From Plantago major (Eukaryota; Streptophyta; Magnoliopsida; Lamiales; Plantaginaceae), in NCBI GenBank assembly GCA_026545765.1, contig JAIFAC010000016.1:248001-312000 (forward strand): a DNA stretch of 64,000 nucleotides, given 5' to 3'. The position numbers and the translations under genes were made by a program. Below the pieces are notes generated by a model. That model worked only from the letters and a program-made list of their open reading frames with translations. It was not told the origin of the DNA and made no database searches. Shown piece after piece: positions 54,296 to 64,000 of this stretch; within the stretch, counting starts at the first letter, position 1; each line of letters starts with the position of its first letter.

Positions 54296-54515
54296 TGCTT
54301 TGACTAGATTTAACGCGATTACGCACGGTATAGAAAGAAACTTGAGTAAGTATAGGATATATCTATCTTGTAAACGGAGCACTTCACTACTAAAAAAGAG
54401 AGCTGTACGCTGTAAGGAAGAACGCACAAGAGCTGATAGTACTGTAACGAACAGGTCTAAGCTATACCCCCTAAGTGTTGCTGAAGTTGAGAGCAAGGAT
54501 AAGTAACTACGAAAA
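54296..54515. other. GC-richer islet inside a RIP-like block
   Basis: By hand count 51 of the 120 bases in 54361-54480 are G or C (about 42%), against about 27% in neighbouring RIP-like sequence, and CpA and CpG are well represented. Both strands are open across it: 68 codons on the plus strand (54300-54506, rich in Lys, Arg, Ser and Glu, with little Phe or Tyr) and 71 on the minus strand (54281-54496). Neither product is recognisable, and there is no signal peptide or domain. It could be a fragment of old coding DNA, a short late insertion, or sequence too short to have been modified. Not called as a gene. Confidence 0.45.
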
Positions 54516-55412
54516 AGAAAAATACCCCTGTGCTACGAAAGTTGTAGTTAAAGGTGTGATAGAAGAACCCATAAATCTAATATAAATTATAAAAGAGATT
54601 AGTAGTTTCAAGGACTAATTATTTACTAACATGTCTTTTTAAGGGAAAGTACTCCTAATTCTAGTTATTCTCACTAGTATTTCTATATTCTCTATTATGT
54701 TTACTTTGTATGAGTCTTACAAATATCTCAAGCCTACCTTATCTTTATTTTATTATATTTCTATTATAACTTCTTAAGGGAACACCTATACCTTCTAGAT
54801 GAATTGTTCTTAACTACACATGATTTCTTTACTGGCTACTCTATAGTCTTTTAACTTAAAATACTAGTGATCTATATGTAATAACACAACTTCTATCTCT
54901 TATTATATACTATGACGCTTATAAATATACTTTTACCTCTCCAACTTCATGATCACTTTATATTAGAGCTTACTAACTTTTTATATACAACCCTTTCGCT
55001 TTAGTTGTACACTTCTTAGCTAACAAAGTAAATCTATCCAAAAATACCAAGTAATGTTAATTAAAAGCTTTGTCCAATGTAATCCTAAGTTAACTTATAA
55101 ATGAATACTCTCCCCTTTCTCTTTATTTATTTCCTTAGTAATGATATCTTTTTACATGTAGCGTAACCTAGTCCTTCCCGGTTCTCTAGTAACTAAACCA
55201 ATATAATTTATAGTAAAAGAGCATAAGCATAAGTATCTGGTATAATTTAATATTAATAGAGGTAAACAAATAGAAATTGGTAGGGTAAATCTCTTAGTAG
55301 TCCTAAAACAAACAAAACAATACGAAAGGGAAAATATTGAAATGTACAAACCTTAGTCATGTCTTGGTAGTAACGATTATAAGGAAATGTAAGGGTATAG
55401 AATTCTATCTAT

Positions 55413-55434
55413 ATTATATCTAAATTATATCTAA
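55413..55434. repeat. 11 bp perfect tandem doublet
   Basis: The unit attatatctaa occurs twice in direct succession. Confidence 0.85.
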
Positions 55435-56588
55435 ATTGTTGTATTGTAACAAATAGTCGTATATTTTATTTTGTTATGGGTTACTTCATAGACGAGTTAA
55501 TTACTTCCTACTCTTTCCTTTACTAAATCTCATAAGTTCTATTTTTTTTTATTAGTACTATGCCTCATATAATCTATATAAATATTCCTAAATTACTTTA
55601 CTACATTCTTAGACTAGCTTGTTTCTAGGATTCTTTTAATATCTACCCTTAGCATTCTTATTTTATTTTTGGTGTTACTACATCTCCACTTTTGTTTGTT
55701 GCCTTTGAAACTTTACCTAGTTATGACATAAGAATATTAGTGAAGTACCTTTATCATGGTTAATAATTTATAAGAAATGTGTTAAGACTTACCTCGTGCA
55801 TTATAATTCTACCTTATAAGAGGCAAGTATCTGTGTATAGGGATCTATCGTAGAAGACTTATTCAGGTATATAGTGTATAAACAATGCCATCAAAGTAAG
55901 AGGTTAAGAGTATAATTTCAATAAAAGATGAACGTAGGAAGACTTCTTAGTTGCAAAATTTCAAGGCTAATAGGTGTTATGCTAGTGTACTAATAAATAT
56001 ATAAAGTGATACATACTAAAAATTCCAAGGATTTTATTATAGCATCTTACTGAGGCTTACTTAAGGTAGTACCCATTTTTCTTATACTAATACTTAATAC
56101 ATTTTAGATAGATTCATATTTTACTTTACTTCTCAATTACCAATTCAATATACGCCGCTCCCTTATTCCTAATAAAATGACTGCGTGCACCTTAGATCTC
56201 TTCCTTCATAAATTTATATAAAGGTAAACCACTTCTATTGGGAATTATACTTCATTATAGCTTACACGCACAACAAGTTATCTTAGTATTTATACACTTA
56301 TCCTACATTAACTAGCTCACCAAAGGCATTAAAGGAAAATACATTAAACAAATAACCTAGACAAGAAAGAAAATCTTCTGTGCTAATAATAAAATAAAGT
56401 TGTATTAAGGAAACCCTTGTAACTTATTAAATGGGAGTAGGTTAGTCTCTTCTCTGAGGGAATATAATATAGACTAAGCGAAAAGTACAAGTTATTAGTA
56501 GTGGGTAGATCTAAATATTCTAAAGATCTTTCTAAGTAGCAGCATATATTTAAAGGTATTACATTATTTAGTTCGTACTTAGTGTTTC

Positions 56589-56613
56589 TATATATATATA
56601 TATATATATATAT
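56589..56613. repeat. (TA)12 microsatellite
   Basis: A perfect TA tract of about 25 bases. Confidence 0.95.
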
Positions 56614-56869
56614 GTTTTTATTTTATTTCTACGTTAGAGTTCTTTTTCAACTTATTACGTACGTGTATTGACTTTTATTTTTGACGAGTTACTATAATTT
56701 GGTCCTAGCAACAAGTGTATTTAAAATTATGAGAGTAAAGAGAAAAGGTAGATCTTAGATATTTACCATATCATAATAAGCTCATTTACGTTATAAAATA
56801 AGAAATTGCTTTGTGAATATAATTTAAGGCTAGAAACCCTTGCTTAGGAAATAGAATAGGTACTTCTTT

Positions 56870-56889
56870 AATAAATAAATAAATAAATA
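56870..56889. repeat. (AAAT)n microsatellite
   Basis: Between four and five AAAT units. Confidence 0.9.
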
Positions 56890-57138
56890 GTTCATGAAAG
56901 TACTATAACTTATAAAGAAGAGAGTAGGGTGTTAGCTACTAGCAAGTATAATCAATATAATTAGAATTTAGTAAGTAACTAGGAAGGGTAGTTAGAAACC
57001 CATGTAATCATAAGGAGTCCTTTCTCACAATGTAAAACATATAACACAAAAGGTATTTTATGATAACTCTGTCTTGAGGAAAAGATGTCAAAAGTAAAAT
57101 TCTGTATAAAAAATTCTGTATATAAAAATAGATGCTTA

Positions 57139-57156
57139 TTAATTAATTAATTAATT
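57139..57156. repeat. (TTAA)n microsatellite
   Basis: Four and a half perfect TTAA units, close to the end of a RIP-like block. Confidence 0.9.
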
Positions 57157-58035
57157 GTTGCATAGAGTATACCCCATACCATTAGAAGAGTTGAGTAAGA
57201 GTTATATCTTGAGTAAAACCCTAGATCATTGTCACATAAAGACTTATTAATGTTATTAGATGCATGCCTAGAACTTTTATAAGAAAAGAGATTAAATATT
57301 GTTGTACCCTTTGTAATAAAGCCTAAATAAAACCTATAATAAGCCAAAAAAGTCTTCTTACTTTGTGCACTCAATTGGACCACTTTTTTTTAATAACGAA
57401 TAATAAGATCATAATCATGTTTTTATAAACACCACGGGAAATCGCATTTCATCATGAATTAATTATTTATGGATATTATGGAAGAGAAATAGATCCTTGT
57501 AAGAATTAATTGAATGTAGTTTAAGCTAAATGAAATACTTGTCTTGTGGTGTTGTACTCTATGTCCTTGTTTTGATATACTTTTATGTATGTATACAAAT
57601 AAGCCATATTTCTCCTTTTTCTTTTCTAATTCAAAACGATGTGGGCAAGTTCTGTAAGTTAGCGCTTTAATTACAGTTCACTCTTATAGACCTTGAATGA
57701 AAGACCAAAAATAGTTTAATTATGATGTGAGAGGTTAAGGTACGTATATTATTTGAAACCTACCTTAGAATCTTATACTTAAACCGTGCTTTTTTTGATT
57801 ACTTTGACTTTTTTTCCAATGATTTTGCTGTAAGGAAGAAGGAAAGTCTTTAAACAACTGGGATCGAGGGTGAACTCCATGTGTTACCTACTAATACTGT
57901 GAACCTTATATTAGGGCTATCCCTTAATGGTATAGAAGAAGTACTTGTCGACGAATATAGAAATAAGAGACATTTTCAAACTATGTTGCCCAGAAAACCT
58001 GAACTTGTTTTTGTTGTTATAATGAATAAAGAGTA

Positions 58036-58057
58036 ATAAGGTAAATATAAGGTAAAT
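58036..58057. repeat. 11 bp perfect tandem doublet
   Basis: The unit ataaggtaaat occurs twice in direct succession. Confidence 0.9.
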
Positions 58058-59106
58058 AGTAGGACTGGACTTAGCTTAACTAATCTAAATGAAAATCTAC
58101 ATTGCTGACTACTTCTATAAATGGAAGAATAAGAATTTCACTTCATAGCTTATTTCAGTGCTTTAATAATAAAATCTTTCTTATTTATGTTTGGAAATGT
58201 CTTTTCTATTACAAGTCGGTGTTTCCTCTTAGTAATAAATAACAAAACAAAGTAAACGCGAAGTATAAATAATTGTGAAATTTACGTGAACAAGGTCATC
58301 AAGTCCACCAAAAATCCCAAGGTAAAGGTATTTCTTTCTTTATTTTATATAGGCTCAAAGAACTCACATATTTTCGTGATAACAACTTATAGTATAAGAT
58401 GAGGCCTAATAGTAATACTCTGGCGACACCATAATAAATAGTAGGCTATATTGATATTGAACGATAAGTAACAAAAATCTAGTAGGGAATACGGAAGACT
58501 TTCTGGCAGTCTATTATTTATGAATTAGAACAAGCAAAGAGTCGATATGATACTAACTAAATAACAGGTTAAGTAAGGCACAAAGGTGTACTTAATTATT
58601 TTCTCTCTTTTTTAGAAAATAAGTACCTTTTTATCTTCTTTAGGGCGCGTATCGGCTGTATCCACTCCTTCCCAACAAATTACTTCGAGTTCTAGTTGGT
58701 GTTGGGAGTTCTTTTGGACCTTTAGCAAGAGTTTTTTCGGGGAGTTCCCGGTACTTTTCTATTCTCAACCTGTCTATAATGCTTATAATGCTTATAGCTT
58801 TTAAGAGAAGGTGTGGTCTAAGATTCTTATTAAGTGTCTGTCTATGGGTGTACCTTTCTAGGACCAAAGCTAATACTAATTCTAATAATAATATCCTAAT
58901 GGAGGAGTAAAGGCATTACTAAGAGTCATGCATTATAAGGTCATGTGCACGGCAATAGAATATGTCAAAATAGAAAAAAAATGGATAATACAGAAGATCG
59001 TCAATAGCAGCTGAATTTGCATATCTTTTATTTCCGGGATTTAAGTAAGGACCTTCCTACTTTGTTTTTTCAAACAACATATCCTTTTTATTTTCTAGCC
59101 TAAATT

Positions 59107-59128
59107 ATTATAGGTCTATTATAGGTCT
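59107..59128. repeat. 11 bp perfect tandem doublet
   Basis: The unit attataggtct occurs twice in direct succession. Confidence 0.9.
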
Positions 59129-61949
59129 AAAGAAAAAATAATATTCCACTATTTTTTAGTATTATAAGGGCGTAACCGACCATTCTTGCTATGTTTAACA
59201 AGCACCTGTTGTTAGGAGGGAGGGGGTCTTAGACCTAAGCTAGGAAAGAAAGGAAATGGGTATTGCAAGTATGTTCTATCTCTAGTCCTTTAACAAGAAT
59301 ATTACTCACAAAGACCTGTGTTGTCTAACTTTAAAAAAGGTGATCCGGTAAGTACATGACAAAGATATAGTAATGAGAGACCTGGTGGTGTACTACATTT
59401 GAAATTTGAACTGAGGATATGATCCTGTTTCCAACAACGAACTTTTTTCGTACATAGTATGTATGGATATTCGGCCGATGCTCTTTTGGTTCTTTGTAAC
59501 TCCAAGACTTTTCTAAAAATTAGTGAGTTGAGTCTCGCTTATAATTTATAACAAATATGGAGTTCTTTAAAGATATAATATACTTCTTGTTTTCCTCCGT
59601 ATACCTGAAGGGCACCCGCGGATAAAGACGTAAGCAGGTCTCAAACCTAAGAGCTAAGAATAAATAGTTGTTATCCTACTTCTTATGAAAAATAAACTAC
59701 TTAAAGCGACGCTATTTCTTCCAAACATGGATTTTTGATTTCTCTTCCTTAATATAGAGTATATAGGCTGAAGTACTGGCTGTTGTTTCATTTATACGTT
59801 TTTGGTAACCTTGTCTCTTCTGTCTATAGCGAGTAATTCCTAGGGAGTGAGTTTTGTCTTAGGCAGTCTAATAAAATTCTATTTCTATAAATAATGCATA
59901 GCAGGTATTCTATTCCAGTGGTAATGTCACTAGTTGATATGTTTTTTCATAAACAAAGTGAAGTGATTTTCCAAGATCAGTTTTTGGTTAGAAGCTCTAC
60001 TTACTATGTTTTTGTATAGCTGCTTATATATAATATAAAGGCACTTAAAAGTAATAGTAAATAGAAATAGAGTAGTCAAGCAAGGCGGTCATAAGCAGCA
60101 TAAAATAGGATTATAAATGGAGGTTGGTGATTGAGTACGAAGACGAAGGGTTCATTGCTTTTCCAGTTATTTCAACAAGTAGGTGCTTTGGAGTTCTTCC
60201 TGCTATACTCGGGAGTTAGCTCTGTTATATTCCTTGTAAATAATTATTAACACAGAAAGAGTCAACTTTTTTTTATATTTCTATATTAATAGACTAATAG
60301 CACAGAGCACAACAAACCTCGGCAAAAGCTAAGAATAAAAAAAAAAGATTTTTTATATTATGTATGATGTTTATGTATGCCAATTTTACAACTAGTTGAT
60401 TTGCAGCCCTTAATTTTTTTATATACTAGATTTTCTACGGCGCTTATTTTATTTTAGATATATTAATCACCTCTCTCCACTTCTCTTTATATTTTTTTTG
60501 AGATAATTTCTTCCCACACGGTATGGATAAGGTAGATTTAGAACATATAAATCTGAACCTCGACAATATTGTATGAGTTAAATGAGACAAACTCCGCCTA
60601 AATACATTCTGAAGAAGCAGCATTTCCTCACTTTATATTTGTGCATATAAATTTTATGTATGATGCTCAATATTGCTGGTTAATACTTTATGGACTAACC
60701 CATTCCTCTAATTCCTATATTTGTTTTTGTAAGCTTTTCTTTTTCGCTCATGTATGCGCGTGCTATTGTAAAACATTTACCTAAACGAGAGATAAGAGAT
60801 AATAAAAAGTGAACGATGTAGACCACGTGATAAGCAACTGGACGAAACTAGACGCGAGGTAAGGTAAAAGAGTTTATAAAACAAATAGTCATATGAAAGG
60901 CAGAGAATCAAACTTTTTATTACATTTTATTACAGAAGTAGACTTGTTAGTATCCGCATTGAATTATAGAATGCCTCTATCTCTATCATCAAGACAAACA
61001 AAGAATTTACTTCTATTCGTATCGTAAACAAGCAATGTGATATCCTTCTTAATCGTATAAAAAGCATCCTAATACATACAACACTATGAATTCTTTATCT
61101 ACTTAACTTCCGATACTGCTACCTTTTCTACAAAAAATTGGAATACTTGTCTTTACTGGTTTTGTGTTTCCAGAAAGAAATTTATATAATTAAGATTAAG
61201 TGCTAAGTTCTCTACTGGTGTCGACGCAGTTAGTAAATCTATGGAAATCATGATTATTTTATTTTTACAACCTAGACAACTATTCCAAACATCATCCATA
61301 ATGGCCTTTAATACTAGAAATGCGTGAAAAGAATTAGTCAGTCATGATGCATGCTACTGCGTGTTGAGTAAACGGTTGATTTATTATATAAACGAAATCC
61401 TTATCGTTAGTACATGTAAAGTTGTACATATACAACAGACATGGATCAACCACTTCAGTTACGCCTTCAAAACAAACCAAAGATCGAAGAAAGTTGAGAA
61501 ACAATATAGTGCTTCCCGTCAAATTCCTGGAACTACAATGAATAGACTCGAAGAGAAAGATAGATTTTCTTCATTGAAAACGTACTAGAATTTACACACA
61601 CTATGCCAAGATATGTTACATACAGCAGCGAGTGAACAGCGAAGGAATCCCTCCCCAAATAACTCCCGAATAGAAATATGACATAAAAATAAAATAGTAA
61701 AGCAGATGCAAGAGTATTGTGATTATCTTACTTAAATTTACTTAATTAAGCTGGTTGTGTTTTAACTCGTGTTACTTTAGTATAAATAATGAGTGGTTAT
61801 ATTTTTATATACATAGCAAAACTAAATCCGTTATTAGGGTATATTCCTTTATAAACTTATATCCTAGGTGTACTAAAAGAAGATATAGTAATTTCATTCT
61901 ATTTTACTATTTTGATTATTACTCTGTATATGTATCGCTAAACTTTTTT

Positions 61950-64000
61950 TTAGGCTTTCATCTCTATTAAATCAAAATATTATATTCCTTTCCTCCTTTA
62001 AGCACGCCTATAAATAACCTAAAAAGACTTATCCTACCATCCATTCTCTCTTTTAAAGTATAATTGTGTAAGTAACACTTAGGGTTCATGTAAGCTAGGC
62101 TAGGTAAGGCATGTAATATAAGTCTAATAGAGGAAGAGTTGTAAGGGTGTCACACCAATTTATGTATACAAACAACCAAGAGTATAGAAGTATAGTTATA
62201 GAGAAGAGATTAGAGATAATGACTTCTAGCTTATACATAATCTATTTTTGTTTGGTTATATATAGTAAAAGCATAAGAGCATACATGTTTGGTTACATGC
62301 ATAGTTATAAGGGTGCATATAGAATAATGGAATAATGTGAGGTAGGTCTATTACAACGCATAATGAGTAGATACTGAGAAGTACTTAAGTGTTTATGATA
62401 TGTCACGTTAAAATATAAGTGCATTTAGGTAAGATAAGAATATAATAAGTATCAATTCCTAGATTATTTGTAAGTAGTTTTCTAGTGATTGCATTTATAG
62501 TGGTGGTTAGATAGAGACAGATAGTGAATTCCATATTATTTTAAAGAACTAAGTAAGTTATAGATGAAGAGGTATTATATAAGATGTTGTCGTATAGATA
62601 GAAAAATAGAAAGCTTTGGGATAAAAGAAAACATGCTGTATCTTGCTATGTAAGAATGTCCCTAATATTGGAATTAATTAGAAATGTCATAGAGATATAA
62701 GTATAATCCACTATAAGGTAAAAGGGAAAGTGTATAATGATAAGAGATTCTAGCTTTGTATAATGAGTCAAGTCAATTAAGAAGTTCTACCCAATAAATT
62801 ATTAAGAGAGCTTACCCCCTGAATGAAGCTATAACATGTGCTCTTGTAAAGTATTTGTAAATAAAAGTTATTAGGGATTTCTAGTAGTTCTATTCTAGTA
62901 GTTCTAGTAGAATGTTCACATAATGTAGTGTGTTTAAGATGTATAGTACCTAAGTTGCCTAACTTAAAATATAAGTACTCCTTCTAAGTAAATTTGTATA
63001 CCTCGCTTATAGAACCAATGATAAAGTGTATGTTGTAATCTATATTGTAATGCACTAGTCCTTATATGTATAAGTTAAACCCTAGTATACCTTGTTCCTA
63101 ATTATTGTATTTGTATTATAGAAATTAGAACTTGTTAGAATATGACCTTGTAAGGGACTAGCTGTCTTTGTTAGCACTAATATAATAAATCAATTATAGA
63201 ATAAAATGAAGTAAGTCTTGGTAAAGATGTATAATAAATAACTTGGAGGTTTAGAAGTATAAAGATAAAGAGTAGATATAGAGTAAACTTTATAGAAGAA
63301 ATAGTAGAGGTGCCTTCATAATGAATTCCTATAAATACGTTGTTTCCTTTCGTACATAAAATAAACTTGTTTTGGTGTCTTAGATGATGTGTTGTACTTG
63401 GTTTGCTCTTCTTAGCTCGTGTATATTGTTGTATATATTTTGTTATAGTATGCTCTCTTATAATTACTTAAGTATGCATAGTTCTTTGTTGAAATAGTTA
63501 ATTACTTAAAAACTTCAAATAGCTTAGTGTAGTAATTTCTAGTTAAATGCTTATAATAAGTATCCCTCCGTTCTTGTTCAACTTATTTAACTCTTGTCTT
63601 GACATACAATTCTATATCACAAGCAAGACTAAGGCCTAACCAATAAACAAGATATATTAACCCAAGTAACAAGTATAATAAGTCCTATATATAATAGATC
63701 AGTACACAAGAATCCAATAAAATAAAGTATATAGGAAGAAGGAAACATATACAATGCATAGTAAGACAACAAACCCGGGTAATTGGGTAATTAAGAATAA
63801 CTTATGAATGGTATACAACAAATAACTTACCTTGTAGTTTTAGGTATACTTTTCTCTTAAGTTAGATTTGAAATACTTGGATGTACTTGATATAGTTTCC
63901 TCAGGTGTACTTCATAAATAGTTATGCGCTCAAAAAAAAAGAGGAAAATGCTCGGGTTCTTTTTTATATTAATAAGTTATTAATGCCTTTAAGAAATGTA
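61950..64000. repeat. RIP-like TpA-rich block running off the window
   Basis: The TpA-rich, CpA-poor texture resumes near 61950 and continues to the end of the window, so the block is cut by the window edge. The only frames are short (62 codons at 62147-62335, plus) and unrecognised. A near-perfect tandem repeat at 62879 lies inside it. It is interpreted like the other RIP-like blocks, with the same uncertainty about family. Confidence 0.4.
62879..62910. repeat. Imperfect tandem repeat of about 13 bp
   Basis: The unit ttctagtagttct occurs twice, separated by one base, and the element tagtag recurs once more. Confidence 0.85.

Larger units (their letters stand above)
50850..57100. repeat. RIP-like TpA-rich block, probable decayed repeat
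   Basis: About 6.3 kb of TpA-rich, CpA/TpG-poor sequence resembling the blocks at 23.5 and 33 kb. The longest frame is 93 codons (50992-51273, plus) and looks like AT-rich random translation. Inside it is a GC-richer islet at 54296-54515 (listed separately), plus (TAGG), (TA) and (AAAT) simple repeats. Size and bias suit a degraded transposable element, but no ends or family could be found. Confidence 0.45.
57100..61950. other. AT-rich non-coding block without strong RIP signature
   Basis: CpA, TpG and CpG return to ordinary levels. A few frames have a less AT-driven residue composition than usual: 58640-58867 (minus, 75 codons), 59302-59505 (minus, 67 codons) and 61361-61588 (plus, 75 codons). 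None has a domain I can name, so none is called as a gene. They might be remnants of old coding DNA or simply chance frames in slightly GC-richer DNA. Confidence 0.45.

Noticed and set aside
61361-61588. Faint resemblance of a short frame to the catalytic part of a reverse transcriptase
   Set aside because: The resemblance covers about a dozen residues, lacks neighbouring family motifs and lies in a block without other element parts; too weak to call an element fossil.
1-64000. Organelle genome, CRISPR locus, telomere or bacterial mobile island
   Set aside because: No tRNA T-arm box, rRNA, respiratory or photosynthetic gene, regularly spaced repeat array or TTAGGG array was found on either strand.

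Overview
The window is a 64 kb gene desert. It is very AT-rich: 60-base samples counted by hand gave 27-37% GC. The longest open reading frame is only 109 codons. I found no protein domain, tRNA, rRNA, CRISPR array, telomere repeat or recognisable intact mobile element. About 70% A+T gives a stop roughly every 12-13 codons per frame, so the best of about ten thousand inter-stop intervals should be near 110 codons. The longest frame is therefore what random DNA of this composition would give, and I annotate no CDS.

The best clue to the organism is dinucleotide use. Several blocks are rich in TpA and poor in CpA and TpG, while CpT and CpC remain common. This is the usual footprint of repeat-induced point mutation (RIP), known from filamentous ascomycetes. 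I infer, without proof, an AT-rich isochore or centromeric/pericentromeric region of a Pezizomycotina fungus. There are no organelle genes to suggest a mitochondrial or plastid origin, and no bacterial gene architecture.

Layout, with borders judged by eye to within a few hundred bases: 1-23500 AT-rich non-coding DNA without a strong RIP signature; 23500-29300 RIP-like; 29300-33000 not RIP-like, with two small GC-rich islets; 33000-40600 RIP-like; 40600-45300 mixed; 45300-50850 not RIP-like; 50850-57100 RIP-like, with one GC-richer islet; 57100-61950 not RIP-like; 61950-64000 RIP-like. The RIP-like blocks of about 6-8 kb have the size of fungal retrotransposons and may be decayed, unclassifiable element fossils. 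I could not find their ends or family.

Two other layers of structure are visible. First, perfect tandem duplications of about 10-18 bp are scattered over both block types, more than chance allows. Second, a few diverged dispersed repeats lie at 15-23 kb: a paired motif near 15078, 19621 and 21543, with a related single motif at 22752, and another pair at 18854 and 22806. No genes work together here, and I found no convincing new biological system. The value of the window is as a heterogeneous fungal-type AT-rich desert.
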